Source: Caecitellus pseudoparvulus
Taxonomy: Eukaryota; Bigyra: Bicosoecida
DNA length: 64,000 nt
NCBI GenBank assembly: GCA_965644315.1
Contig: CBFFRQ010000018.1
Coordinates: forward strand, 248,001-312,000
Direction: 5' to 3'
Shown in pieces: positions 20,801-30,564 of this stretch; the first letter of the stretch is position 1; each line of letters starts with the position of its first letter. The notes beneath the pieces were generated by a model. The model saw nothing but the letters and a program-made list of their open reading frames with translations, did no database searches and was not told where the DNA came from. The position numbers and the translations under genes are program-made.

Positions 20801-23800
20801 TCGGCTTCGATGGCTCTTGCCGCCCCGCCCTCGCCACACCCCTGCCCCTGGTCCTGGACACCTCTGCCTCCCTGGCTCCCCGGCGCCTGAAGGAGTTGAA
20901 CTTGGGGTTCTGTGGCCTGGTGGATGCGACCGCGCACGAGCCGCTGGGCGCCCTGCTGCGCAACGCACCACACCTGGAGCGCCTCATCATCGCCCACAAC
21001 CGCCTCAGCGCCCGGTGTGCGACCGCACTGGCCCAGGCCCTGCCTGAAGCCACTTGCCTTTCGGAGTTGGACGTGGGCTTCAACCCACTGGGTGTGGCTG
21101 GCACGGCAGACATCATCGTCGCCCTCGTGCACACCGCCGTTGACACGCTGCACATCGAGAACACGACGGGGGACGGGGCACAGGCGGATGCGCAAGTACA
21201 GTTCGTGTGGGAGCTGGGACAGGCAGTGCTTGAGGCACGCCTGCTGGCCGACCCGGACTTGCAGCCTGAGAACACGCGGCTGTTCGTGGAGTGGCCTGTC
21301 GTGCGGCCGCGGCGCCGTACCCGCCGCCGCCACATCTCCTTCTGGGAGCCCACCCGCAGCATGTGGGGCCAGCTCACCCAGGAATTCCTCGCCGCGGACA
21401 ACAGCAGTGAGGGCACCTCTCTGTGGTCTCTGCAGCGCTCCGTGTTCAAGGAGCGCTGCAAAGTGGCCGACAGCGCGGACTTCCTGGACACGCCCCTGCA
21501 GATGGCCAAGTGCTTCGAGTCTGATTGGGCGGCGGCTAAAATGCCCCGCGTCCTGCCCTCCTCCAAAGCGCAGCTGGAGAGCAAGGGCCTGCTTCGGTCA
21601 GTGTACCCACTGCTGCGGGAGGGGTTCAAGTTCTTCACCACCATTGGCGGGCAGCAAGGCTCCCCCTTCGACATGTCCTTCCAAGGCTTCACAGACTTTC
21701 GCAAGGCGTGCAGCATCGACGACCCCACCCGCATGGCGCACTTGGACAACACCTTTCAGGCCGCCGCCTTCACGGAGAAGCAGCAGCGGGTGAAGCACGC
21801 GCCTGCCAATGCGCTCACCCGAGCGCAGTGGATGGAAGCCTTGGTGCGCTTGGGGCTCGTCATGTACCCCAGCGTGAATGCCAACGAGGCTGCGGCGTCT
21901 CTGGATGCTCTGCTGAAGCTGCATGTCCTCCCCGTCATCCGGCGGATGCTGGGCGTGGAGGGCACTGCGGGGCCGCTCATGAAGGAGGCCCTGCCTGCCA
22001 GTGCCGGCGCCAGCGCGGTGGTGGCAGGGGGGGGCGCCCCCACCACCCCTCGTCGTGGCTGGTTCTTCGACACGCCTGACCCCACCTCGCCTGCACCAGC
22101 ACCTGCGGCACCCAAGCTGGCCATCTCTGCCAGCACGCCAGGTCACAAGGCGACAGACGGCGTGTCACTGACTGGGCAAGTGGAGGTTGCGAACATGGGT
22201 GAGAGTCTGTTGAACGGTTTTCGGACGCACCGCCTGTACAACCAGCACATGGACGTGATGGTGCGCCGGTGCAACGCCGCGTTGCGGGCTGTGTTTGAAG
22301 GCCACGCTGGCACAGCCAAGTCCATCGCAGACAAGAAGGGGTTGAAAATGTCCATTGACGAGTTCCTGGGCCTGTTGGGAAACTCCCAGCTGGTGCGAGA
22401 CGACGCAGCACTACCCACGGTTCGGTGGGGGGTGGCCTGCCCGCCCACCCTCACCCAGCGCCAGGCCATGTTCATCTTCCTCAGCAGCAAGAGCGCCGTG
22501 GACGACGAGCTCTTCCGCACGTTCAAAGACCACTGCCGCTCCTCCACCAGCATGCTGTCCTTCCCAGAGTTCATCGAAGCAGTCGCACGTCTGGCGGACA
22601 CCGCCCAAGTGGCCCCCGCAATCCCCTGGTACCTCTGGCTCCTGCCAGCTGCCGCGTATGGTGGCCGCACGGAGGGTCAGACAGGGCGTGTGGACATGGT
22701 GGTGGGGGAGGGCGGCCCCCTGGACCCCAACGCCTTCACGACTGCCGCTGCTGCAGCCGGCACATCCGTCGGGCAGATGCTGGTGCAGGCTGGAGGGGGG
22801 GGCGAAGCGCGGCAAGGCGAAGGAGACGGCTCGCCCCGCTCTCCACGGGCGTTTGACCCCCGCCTGGCCACTGTTTCCCTCATGGCGTCCAGCCGAGTCC
22901 ACCGCATGGCTCGGGATGTGGAGGCAGGCCAAGGGGATGAAGCCTGCCTCATGCCCACCCCAGCCGCAGCGGCACCCGCCAGCCCCCCTGCCAGCACCTC
23001 CACCACTGCACGCCAGCGCAGGAACAGCTTGGTGCGCTTCGCAGATGAGGAGGGGGGAGGTGAGGCCCAATCACCCACGGCACCGCCCCCCTCCCCTGCT
23101 GCATCCCCAGCTGCGCGTGGCCAAGGGCAGAAGGCGAGGGGTGTCGACCCGCTTGCGGTGTGGCAGCGCCTGCCGCTGCCCAGGCGGTACGGAGCCATCG
23201 TGACGTACCTCCTAGAGTGCATGCGAGAAGGGTGTCACCGCACTGCCCACCTTCGGTTTTCCCGTGCTGGCCCAGCGACATCACCTGCCAGTCAGCACCC
23301 CTGTGGGGCGGGGGTGGATGCCAGCGGACCTGCAGGCGGAAAGGGCATGTCCGTGGACGTGAACAGCTCTCCCCGAGCAGGAGGAGGGGGTGGGGGTGCC
23401 TTTGCCAAGGCCAGCCCACGTGCAGGGAGCGTTCGGGGCTCCAGTGGAGTCACCCCTGCTGGCACCCCCATGAACACTTCGTTCCACCGGCAGCACGAGT
23501 CATACCGCACCGCTGGACTGGCGGAGCAGGAGGCCCCCTACACACCCCTCCCTGTGATCACACCCCCTGCGAGTGAGGTGGCATCCTCCCCGAGTGCCAC
23601 CGTCACGCCTCGGCAGCGCAAAGAGCGCTTTAGCTTGGCTGCTGGGCCGGGCGAATGGGGCGCAGCGGCTCCCTCCGCCTCCCCCACCTCCTCTCGGCCC
23701 CCATCCCCGGCTTCCAGCACCAGCCACTCCATCGCCAGCAGCAGTCCTCGCAGTGGCTTGCCCACGTGGAGGTCACGCCGGTACAGCATGGATTCTGTGG

Positions 23801-24735
23801 AGCTGGGCGTGGCAGTGCCGGTGCCCAGTGTGGTGGGGGGAGATGCCGCCACAGCCCGCCTTCGGGATATGTCCACTGCATCCCACGGCACGGCCTTGGA
23901 CTCCGATGCAGACACTCCAGACCTTCCCGACGACCAGGCAGCAGCCATGCTGCAGGTCTCCACCAGTCCGCCGCCGCTCTCCAGCGATGGGGACAGGCCA
24001 CCCCCGACCCTCATGCCAGCCAGCCCAGTCGATGGCCCACCCACGAGTCCCCTCTCCAGTCCGCAAGGGGCCACCTCAGCCCCGCCCCCCGTGGCGAACA
24101 AGCCTTCCCAGCGCAAGCCGTCCCGCAAGCGAGCCAAGGGGGGGCGGGCTGCACGGAAGAGTGACAAGGGCGGCAGCACCGCAGGGCGCAGGGCTCCAGG
24201 CGCCACGCCAGCCTCGTCAACTCGGCCTGCTCCCACCCAGCCTGTGCCTCGGCGAGGTTCTCAGTCGAGTGCACGTGCTCCTCGGCGCGGGGGAGGGCGC
24301 AGTGCAGCGCGAGCAGCTCCGCCAGCTGCACCATCCGCGCCAAGCCCCCAGCCCGAGGCAGAGGGCGGAAGCAGAGTGCTGTCCCCACTCCGTGGCCCAG
24401 GCAGGCGCCCCACAAGGCCAACGCAGACCCCGCCCATGTCCCCCTTCACTGCAGTGCAGCCGCCACCAAGAACTGCCGGAGGCGTGCGATCTCGGGCCAG
24501 CTCCCCCAGCACGCCCCAGTTGCCGGCCCCCGTGCCAGGGCAGGCGCAGGCCGCAAAGGCCATGGCTGCACTTGCCCGGGCCCAACTTGCCGCGTCCAAG
24601 CAGTTGCAAGATGAACAGAGCGGGCTGGCAATCGGGGGCAGCAGTGGCCCTCGCAAGGGCCGCCGGGGGAGTGCCGAGACGGGCGCTCGCTCTGGGCGCT
24701 CGTCCGTCCCCATGCACGCACGGCTTGTCATGTAA
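17824..24735 (+). CDS. Giant leucine-rich-repeat protein with EF-hand-like region
   Basis: The frame gives 2303 residues from the ATG at 17824. Ribonuclease-inhibitor-type LRRs are scattered rather than in one block: 'VTHVDLSSNGLGDVGFAALV' (~235), 'LPAVAVLCLANNGLG' (~540), 'VTTLDLTGNAFGMDAVYGLA' (~615), 'LTHLSLSKNSLAG' (~879), 'ITVLDVSWCNLGPAGDAVL' (~909), then four more at ~1022-1110 ('LKELNLGFCGL', 'LERLIIAHNRLS', 'LSELDVGFNPLG', 'VDTLHIENTTG'). Long Ser/Gly/Pro linkers separate them. Residues ~1500-1595 resemble a degenerate EF-hand pair ('MSIDEFLGLLG', 'MLSFPEFIEAVARL'). The last ~680 residues are low complexity and basic. Such LRR scaffolds occur in flagellar proteins, but no orthologue is claimed. 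A stop-free 66-base segment (22393-22458) may be an intron. Confidence 0.65.
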   Translation: MHRKGVQLPEVDFNLNEEWKHKQLLAFVGRHVESVSEAATAEAAKRIPLLPFAGPEDLDVGEREGTMESLRSSRSGSPPAGAGGPAADTEDADHVFTSPGLLRASSSSHLPPSSLPSRSLGSAGSADTEAKAAPGEAPVLPESMSAASLLSGPASAADLARSLPQVLLQDHRRLTDDGITGRRQYLAASRRLGVPPRMAILRHLPTDRIALPESSMGEATAVALAAALAANYTVTHVDLSSNGLGDVGFAALVRALVDPRLASPGSFYRRQLLELRQGRSGGRASPGSSPAPRPVRRSILAAMQSHPGAQSVLGSITGGSHGQEGGARGGGVGHRAGSVAGGQSVYRSNVSTMAAAASQAVRGRPRRAGGPLLTSYVKGAYSQAVAGGASTSSAGGPGGVGWALRSPSTDVLHSVLRSELAAADQREADLLEADCTFSTRDWSGGSGGGGGAALARAGAVTTAGRNTAALSRAAALHSAAAQATQAVLRQQETGRGGPETQSSQRNGGAVGHPTLAIPRDTSVASFADGPADAGGRDTTLPAVAVLCLANNGLGGSSASLRGGSPRSTALVPPSSARSAQGLGKPSLRLLKPAMLHASPLFRGECALLELVALGSRVTTLDLTGNAFGMDAVYGLAYLFGLPLGPPVLAALDVATTSPAQAVALGMQQWTALELKRVRQEMIDAGLIRPGSERSAPPPPPAKAASSTGKPPEEPGVHALSRGGYFKPPPEPKLGAGKGGGSSPRTPRRQRSGAGTAGGDDDVASVGGASTRSGASSDTKAGGKGKAPSQPVLPAVLTRLLPLFLATRALHLALRRAYAAKAAVEAATQAGAEGGDASPRRPNILESIRSQEATSRKAQVDAKLQAAQKGLVPKPHVFSLTHLSLSKNSLAGHEAAMALACMLAAPKCPITVLDVSWCNLGPAGDAVLAACAGIPLPKAYQAAATGALRRPRVLTAAEQRKVDQAASRARGKQQVKRRPLPEEVLACTSLAQRIGFDGSCRPALATPLPLVLDTSASLAPRRLKELNLGFCGLVDATAHEPLGALLRNAPHLERLIIAHNRLSARCATALAQALPEATCLSELDVGFNPLGVAGTADIIVALVHTAVDTLHIENTTGDGAQADAQVQFVWELGQAVLEARLLADPDLQPENTRLFVEWPVVRPRRRTRRRHISFWEPTRSMWGQLTQEFLAADNSSEGTSLWSLQRSVFKERCKVADSADFLDTPLQMAKCFESDWAAAKMPRVLPSSKAQLESKGLLRSVYPLLREGFKFFTTIGGQQGSPFDMSFQGFTDFRKACSIDDPTRMAHLDNTFQAAAFTEKQQRVKHAPANALTRAQWMEALVRLGLVMYPSVNANEAAASLDALLKLHVLPVIRRMLGVEGTAGPLMKEALPASAGASAVVAGGGAPTTPRRGWFFDTPDPTSPAPAPAAPKLAISASTPGHKATDGVSLTGQVEVANMGESLLNGFRTHRLYNQHMDVMVRRCNAALRAVFEGHAGTAKSIADKKGLKMSIDEFLGLLGNSQLVRDDAALPTVRWGVACPPTLTQRQAMFIFLSSKSAVDDELFRTFKDHCRSSTSMLSFPEFIEAVARLADTAQVAPAIPWYLWLLPAAAYGGRTEGQTGRVDMVVGEGGPLDPNAFTTAAAAAGTSVGQMLVQAGGGGEARQGEGDGSPRSPRAFDPRLATVSLMASSRVHRMARDVEAGQGDEACLMPTPAAAAPASPPASTSTTARQRRNSLVRFADEEGGGEAQSPTAPPPSPAASPAARGQGQKARGVDPLAVWQRLPLPRRYGAIVTYLLECMREGCHRTAHLRFSRAGPATSPASQHPCGAGVDASGPAGGKGMSVDVNSSPRAGGGGGGAFAKASPRAGSVRGSSGVTPAGTPMNTSFHRQHESYRTAGLAEQEAPYTPLPVITPPASEVASSPSATVTPRQRKERFSLAAGPGEWGAAAPSASPTSSRPPSPASSTSHSIASSSPRSGLPTWRSRRYSMDSVELGVAVPVPSVVGGDAATARLRDMSTASHGTALDSDADTPDLPDDQAAAMLQVSTSPPPLSSDGDRPPPTLMPASPVDGPPTSPLSSPQGATSAPPPVANKPSQRKPSRKRAKGGRAARKSDKGGSTAGRRAPGATPASSTRPAPTQPVPRRGSQSSARAPRRGGGRSAARAAPPAAPSAPSPQPEAEGGSRVLSPLRGPGRRPTRPTQTPPMSPFTAVQPPPRTAGGVRSRASSPSTPQLPAPVPGQAQAAKAMAALARAQLAASKQLQDEQSGLAIGGSSGPRKGRRGSAETGARSGRSSVPMHARLVM

Positions 24736-24783
24736 GTGGCGCCAGACGGAGCTTTGCATTGTGGTGGGGAGGACCCTGCCACC

Positions 24784-26240
24784 TCAGTCCATGAAGCCTG
24801 AGCCTTGCAAGCTCTGCTTCAGGATGATCTCCTTGCAGGCGTTGAAGACGGTGGAGATGTTGCCGGTGTCAGTGGCGCAGGTAACATGCCAGTAGATCTC
24901 CCGGGCAGAGGCAGTTCCTGTGCCCTTGGTCTGCCCCAAGGCCAAGTACTTCTGCACAATGTATGACACGGCCGCTTCGTAGTCGCACCCGCCAGTGTAG
25001 TCGTCAAAGAGCCACTGGTCCTCATCGGCAGGGTCCCGCTGGCGGATGTCCACCTCCTTGATCTTCTCCTCGAACAAGTCGCGCTTGTTCAGGAAGAGGA
25101 TGATGGAGGTGTTCTCGAACCACCTGCTGTGGCACACCTCATGGAATAGGTTCAGGCTCTCGACCATGCGGTTCTGCGTCGCGTCTTCGAACAGCACCTG
25201 GTCATACTCGGAGATGGCGGCGACGAAGATGACGGCCGTGACAGAATCAAAGGAGTGGATCCACTTCTTGCGCTCATTGCGCTGACCACCCACGTCTACC
25301 ATCCTGCGGAGGGTGGTGTGGCAGGGGCAGGTGCCCTGACTGCACGCTGAGCACAGCAGCCGAGGTTGGCTCTACCACGCACACAAACGTCACACCATCA
25401 ATGATGTACTCTTCTTCCACGATGCCCGACGTGCGGACCCGGACTTTCAGCACGTCCTTGATGTCCGGCACGTAGTCTGGCTTGCAGATCTCCCCCGCTC
25501 TCTCGATGAAGCTGCACAACCGCGGGAAATGTCAGGCAGAAACGTGATGAAGACAAGAACAAGGGCCGCAAGTCGGCAGTGTCACGCACTATGCTGCTGA
25601 ATCGTTCAACTGGAACTCGCTGCGCCGCTGGTACGTCTCCTTGATGCCCTTGTCTGCCCACAGCGTGGCGATGTGCCCTGCCACCTCGGGGGACATGAGT
25701 TCGTCTTCTGTGATTGACTTCATCGCAGCCAAGGCTCCCTGTGGGAAGAGGTGCGTGGAGGTGCCATGCAGAGCCATCGGAAGCCGGCGAGTCACAATCT
25801 CATACCTGCGCCTGAACTGGCAGCTCCAATTCCTCAGCCGCGGCGATGAGCGTGTTCATGGAGGATATCACATTGCTGTGCATGACGGGAACCTGCTGTC
25901 GGCGGTCTTCTTCTTTGAAGCCCGTGCCGTACAGGATCTTCATTTGCTTGAAGATGGTGCTCTTCCCCGATTCGCCGGCACCTGCAGGTGTGAGGAGCGG
26001 CAGTGCACAGGTGCCTCCAGCGCACGCAACAGCGACCCTCGGCAGGAGGGTGGCGGCAGGCTTCCGTCGAAGCATTGCAAGGTCTCGTATGCATCAGTGC
26101 GGGCCCCTTCACGCACCAAGAAGGAGCAGCTTGATCTTTGCTTGGTCTGCCTCGTGGTCAGCTCGTGCTTGGGCGGCAATCTCTGCGTCCAGCTTCGCTG
26201 CCGCCAGGTCCTTCTCAGATTTGGACCCACAGCCCCCCAT
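24784..26240 (-). CDS. Heterotrimeric G-protein alpha subunit (copy 2)
   Basis: Five exons on the minus strand (26240-26117, 25981-25806, 25738-25590, 25511-25383, 25303-24784) encode 365 residues. The start MGGCGSK predicts myristoylation and palmitoylation. P-loop GAGESGKST, switch I arginine in [28 protein letters not shown] and TCATDT are all present. It ends GSGFMD like copy 1 and also lacks the pertussis-toxin cysteine. Exon 1 (124 bases) and the 149-base exon match copy 1 exactly in length. Copy 2 has an extra intron just before switch II and lacks copy 1's second intron (exon 176 versus 119+57). It converges on the LRR gene with 48 bases between stops. Confidence 0.95.
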
Positions 26241-26898
26241 GGTACTGCAGCTGAGCACCGGTGTCTTGTGGTTCTCGTGCGCTCCCCGCGGCAACTTCTG
26301 CCCTGGAAACGCAAGGGCAGTGACTTCCGGTTTCCGCACTGGCGCACGCTGGCGCTGGCAGCGGCAACTCTATGGCTGCTCGCAGCCGCGAAAGGCAAAC
26401 AGAATGACAACAAGCTGCATGGCTCGGGGGCTTGGAGCAACGGGATGTGCATCGCAGCCGCTCTTGTGCCGAAGAAACCCAGCCGCTTGTGCAGGTGGTG
26501 TCGTCTCCTGGGCGGAGGGGGGATGCGGGGTCCCACTCTCGCCAGCGCTGCTGCTAAGGCATCCCACCAAACTTCAAACCCCCGCCGCCAGCGCGCTCCT
26601 TGCCACTAAGGAGCCTTGCATTGCCGCACACGCACCGGTCGCAGGGTTGGACGCACCTGCCCGCACAGGCTTGTCCCTGCTGCATCGCGGCTCCTGTGGA
26701 ATTGCCTGCGACGCACGCCATCAGTGAGTAGGCTGTGCTGGGTTATTTTGCTGTGATGGTGCTTCCTTGTGTGGCCCCTGCACCAACCGCAGCACTCTGT
26801 CTGCTTGTGCTGGGGGGCTAGCAGGTGCCACCATCGCTGTGCGACCCCCGCCTGCAGGCACTCTCGCCCCTCTGCTCCGCGCAGACGCCGGCGCCGAC
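26241..26898. other. Divergent intergenic region
   Basis: These 658 bases separate G-alpha copy 2 (minus) from the PAF-acetylhydrolase-like gene (plus). They contain the promoters of both. Open frames crossing it do not match any family. No RNA gene or repeat is seen. Confidence 0.45.
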
Positions 26899-29247
26899 AT
26901 GGCACCCACCACTTCCACGGCAGAAAAGGTAGGCGTGCATGAACTTCCGGCTCGCAAGCGCACTGGCGGCTTGATCCTGGCCACACCCCTGGAGGATGCT
27001 TGGCTGCTGAGCATCGCCTGCCACACCGTTTGGCTGGATGCTCCTTGGTGGATCACCGCCTGCACGCTGGGCCTGTTCGTGTACCACCTCCTCATGGCCG
27101 CCCTGGATGTGGACTTTGACAACCACCCAGCCTGGTGGCCAGTGGCCGTGTACCCCCGCGTGCCCATGTGGGCGTTGCACGTGCCCTCCTACATCATCGC
27201 CCTGGCCTGCCTGCTGCCCACGGCCTTCCTGCAGGAAGCTGTGGAAGGCCTGGGCCTCTCGCCGTCGGCCACTTGGTGGCTGCATGGCGCTGGCTGGCTG
27301 CTCGTGGTGGTGTACCGCCTGGCCCTGGCAGGGCTGGTTGCCGGGGCAGTGTGGGTCAATCGCCACTTGCCCATGACGGTGCTTCCTACGCCGGCTGGGC
27401 CGTACCGCGTGGCCACTCACGTCACCTTCATGAACATGGACGTGGAGGGGGACCAGCGCCGCTGCCGTGTGCGCACGTGCTTCCCTGCCGACGTCCAGCA
27501 GGAGGATGCGCCTGCACACCCATACTCCTACTGGCCCTCCACTGCCACCATCCGCATGCTGCTGGGCATGAATCCCAACAGCACCAAGTACTTCCCGGCG
27601 GAGCGCTTCTTGTTCCACGTGCACACTCATGGCGTGCTGTTCGCGGCCGGGCAGGCCACACGCGTGTCAGCTGCTGCCCTGCGAGAGGCGTCCCTCTCAG
27701 GCAACGACCGCCTGCCCATTCTGCTGTTCTCCCACGGCCTGGTGGGGTGCCCTGAGTCGGACACAGTGCTGAACACGCAGCTGGCGTCGTGGGGCTTCAT
27801 TTGCATGGAGATCGAGCACCATGACGGCAGCGCGCCGTACACCATCACGCCCTGGGACGGTGACTGCACCGTCACGCTCAGCATGCCCACTGACGAGCTG
27901 CGAGACACGAACCCCCCCATGTACCACGCCAAGGCCGGGGAGCACCTCCTCCAGCGCCTGTCTGAGCTGGGCCTGCTGCTGGAGGTGCTGGCGGCCTGGC
28001 AGGCTGAGGCTGAGGGGCGGGGAGATGGCCCTGTTGGGCTAGTGGGCAAGGACCTCGCCCTGCTGCGGGAGCTTCTGGTGCAGCACGCTGACTTCGGCAT
28101 GGTGTTTGCCGCGGGGCATTCAGCGGGAGCAGGCGCGGTGTTTGCACTGGCAGCGCTGGAGGCCTCCGGGCGCACTGTGCCGCCCTCGGCCCTGGACACG
28201 CCCGTGGCGGGGTGGATGAAGGAGGTCTTCCCGGACCTCGCCGGCACCATCAACGACACAGACCCAGGGGTCGTGTACGCACAGGCCAAGGCCGCCCTGG
28301 ACAAGGCGTGGCCCCCTGCCGCCCCCCGCGTGAAGCTGCAGGGCACGGTGAGCCTGGACCCCTGGATCAACTCCCTGCCCTTTGACTGGGCCCACAAGGG
28401 TCTCTGTGGCGCCCGGATCATGGTGGTGCTGTCGTCCCTGTACGGCGGCGCCGAGGACATGGCCAGGGACAAGGACCACTACCACCGCCGGGACGCCATG
28501 CTGCTGCGGCAGATGGTGCATGTCAAGTCCAGGGTCACTGCGTGGCGTGCCTCGGCCGGACTGTCCCCGTTGAGCCCCCACGTGGCCCGCACACTGTCCA
28601 CGCGCGGACTGCGCAACGGGGTGGACCAGCACGGCAAGCCCCTCTTCCAGCTGCCCCACACGCAGGAGGAGGTGGACACCCTGCCACCTTCAGATGAGCA
28701 CGGCAGCGTGCTGGGCGTGCACCCCATGACCATCGCAGTGCGGAACACGCACTACGAACACTTGAACTTCAACGACGTCGCCGTCGTCATGACTTCCGTG
28801 GCGCGGCTGCTGGACTACCTGGGTGCTTCCAGGGGCGTGGAGCCGTCCTTGGGCAGCGTGCCGGACATGCAGGGGCTGCTGCACCTCGCTGACGTCATCC
28901 GGGTGGGCCTCGTGCAATTTGCCAAGGATGTGAACTGGCAAGCAGGCAACGCCAGCGGCGTGCAGTTCACGCCTGCTGAGCGCACTGCCCGGGAGGCAGC
29001 TGGGCACACCGCCGCCCCAGTGCAAGCCGCCGCATCCCCCACCTGGACCGCCATCCGGGACCTACAGGCGGCCGCCGGCATCGACGAGCGGTGCAAGTTC
29101 CACGTGTGGGCCGAGGACGAGATGGAGCAGTGGTGGGCAGACATGGCAGCGTACGACGCGGCGCACGGCGGCGACGTCTTCGAGCAGTACTTGGCGGATG
29201 TGAAGGCTGGCAAGTCCCACGGCCCGCGCAGCAGCATGCCCACGTGA
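26899..29247 (+). CDS. Membrane-anchored PAF-acetylhydrolase-like phospholipase
   Basis: One open frame encodes 782 residues. The N-terminal ~160 residues hold about three membrane segments (around 33-69, 95-115 and 130-155). The rest is an alpha/beta hydrolase of the plasma PAF-acetylhydrolase group: 'LPILLFSHGLVG', 'LASWGFICMEIEHHDGSAP', the nucleophile elbow GHSAGAG (Ser ~407), the acid in 'TVSLDPWINSL' (~486) and the His in 'THYEHLNFND' (~616). These enzymes remove short or oxidised sn-2 acyl groups from phospholipids. The membrane-embedded front half is unusual for the family, whose members are soluble or lipoprotein-bound. A GTAGGC site near 26929 could be a donor, so the first residues may change. 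Confidence 0.8.
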   Translation: MAPTTSTAEKVGVHELPARKRTGGLILATPLEDAWLLSIACHTVWLDAPWWITACTLGLFVYHLLMAALDVDFDNHPAWWPVAVYPRVPMWALHVPSYIIALACLLPTAFLQEAVEGLGLSPSATWWLHGAGWLLVVVYRLALAGLVAGAVWVNRHLPMTVLPTPAGPYRVATHVTFMNMDVEGDQRRCRVRTCFPADVQQEDAPAHPYSYWPSTATIRMLLGMNPNSTKYFPAERFLFHVHTHGVLFAAGQATRVSAAALREASLSGNDRLPILLFSHGLVGCPESDTVLNTQLASWGFICMEIEHHDGSAPYTITPWDGDCTVTLSMPTDELRDTNPPMYHAKAGEHLLQRLSELGLLLEVLAAWQAEAEGRGDGPVGLVGKDLALLRELLVQHADFGMVFAAGHSAGAGAVFALAALEASGRTVPPSALDTPVAGWMKEVFPDLAGTINDTDPGVVYAQAKAALDKAWPPAAPRVKLQGTVSLDPWINSLPFDWAHKGLCGARIMVVLSSLYGGAEDMARDKDHYHRRDAMLLRQMVHVKSRVTAWRASAGLSPLSPHVARTLSTRGLRNGVDQHGKPLFQLPHTQEEVDTLPPSDEHGSVLGVHPMTIAVRNTHYEHLNFNDVAVVMTSVARLLDYLGASRGVEPSLGSVPDMQGLLHLADVIRVGLVQFAKDVNWQAGNASGVQFTPAERTAREAAGHTAAPVQAAASPTWTAIRDLQAAAGIDERCKFHVWAEDEMEQWWADMAAYDAAHGGDVFEQYLADVKAGKSHGPRSSMPT

Positions 29248-29379
29248 GGCGAGTGGCAGAGCAATGCATTGCGCAGCCTGCAGTGTGCATGCCCACACCC
29301 ACAGCCTGCACCAAGAAACACGCAATATGAAGCACTGGGGAGCTTGGCGCCACCCGAGCAGCGAAAGGGGGCACCTCCT

Positions 29380-30564
29380 TTACTCGGCACACGGGTCCTC
29401 TTGCGACTGGGAGTCACCGTCGGCACTGTGAGCTGAGGAAGGCGGCGGCAGGCCCGGCTCGGCGAGGTCGTCCTCCGCGACGTCATCCGTGGGGGGCATG
29501 CCAGGCTCGTCCGAGGGGGTGACGGGGCCCACGGTGGGCGGGGGTGGCTGTCGAGCCTGCCATGCCCGGAGCGCCTCCAGAGACCGCTGGTACCTCCCAT
29601 ACACTGCCAGCACCTCCCGGAGCCACCAAGCCGTGGAGTGAGCTGCCACGCTGGAGGTGAGCTGTGAGCTGGAGCGGGAGCTGGGGGCAGGGGTCCGGTG
29701 CAGGCGGGTGCGGCCCAGGCACAGGTAGCAGTTGAGCATGGCGCCCACGACGACGCAGCACAGGGGCAGGCAGAGCAGGGCGTCCATGCCAGCCTGGGAG
29801 ACGGAGAGGGGCAGGTGCACGGGGGTGCTGGGGGTGGGCGGCAGGTCCAGCAGGGGCGACAGGGCGGCCGTGGCAGTGGAGCCTCCAGCCCCCAGCACCA
29901 GCAGCGCACCAGCCAGCCACACCCCCAGCACTGTCAGGAACTCTGCCCACAGCGCCATGTACCGCACCATGCTGTGGTGGGTGTTGTACACAGCACGTGT
30001 GAGGGTCTCGTTTGGAGAGTCTGCAGGTGCCTCTGGCCTGCCACGTGGGTGCGCGGGGACGGGGGAAGGGCACCACCTGCAGCAGAGCAAGGGGAAGGGC
30101 ACTGCAGGACCCCGCGCCACTTGCGGCGCCGCACTGGTGAGGGAATGCATGGCTGTGTGGAACGACGCCGCGACGGGGTCCTGGCAGGCGTCACCTCCTG
30201 CACAGTGCTGGGCAGGGGGCTGCTGCTGCAACATGAGCAAGCCAGCTCGGCGGGCTGTGATGCCAACTTCCCGGATGGCATCAGCCTTGCGCATGGCAAC
30301 GTGCGTGGGCAGGGACAGGGTGGCTTCGTGGATGATGGCGTCGCGCTCAGTGGACAAGGCCAAGGCCTGCAGGTTGGCCAACAACCTGGCTTTCACCTCG
30401 CCCAGGCGTGCCAACAGTGTCGGCCCGTCCACTTCCCGGCCTGGCGCAGGCAGCCCGTATGGCTGGCTTGCAGCCCAGCGCAAAGGAAGTGTCCCAGCTC
30501 TCCGCCGCGCCACGCGGTTCTCTGGCCGCGGCACAACGAAAAGCGTCTCAGGCTGCATGGCCAT
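29380..30564 (-). CDS. Two-transmembrane protein, unrecognised
   Basis: The open frame gives 394 residues. Two hydrophobic segments are clear: about 209-227 (LTVLGVWLAGALLVLG) and about 260-282 (CLPLCCVVVGAMLNCYLC). The N-terminal 110 residues are mixed helical, with 'EVKARLLANLQALALSTERD'. The C-terminus is acidic and Ser/Pro-rich. Residues ~150-182 are Pro/Arg-rich with splice-like borders and may be an unspliced intron. No family match is evident. Its stop is about 130 bases from that of the converging PAF-acetylhydrolase-like gene. Confidence 0.55.
   Translation of the reverse strand: MAMQPETLFVVPRPENRVARRRAGTLPLRWAASQPYGLPAPGREVDGPTLLARLGEVKARLLANLQALALSTERDAIIHEATLSLPTHVAMRKADAIREVGITARRAGLLMLQQQPPAQHCAGGDACQDPVAASFHTAMHSLTSAAPQVARGPAVPFPLLCCRWCPSPVPAHPRGRPEAPADSPNETLTRAVYNTHHSMVRYMALWAEFLTVLGVWLAGALLVLGAGGSTATAALSPLLDLPPTPSTPVHLPLSVSQAGMDALLCLPLCCVVVGAMLNCYLCLGRTRLHRTPAPSSRSSSQLTSSVAAHSTAWWLREVLAVYGRYQRSLEALRAWQARQPPPPTVGPVTPSDEPGMPPTDDVAEDDLAEPGLPPPSSAHSADGDSQSQEDPCAE

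Noticed and set aside
19774-21333. Minus-strand open frame of 519 residues within the LRR gene
   Set aside because: It opposes four of the clearest LRRs and shows no domain.
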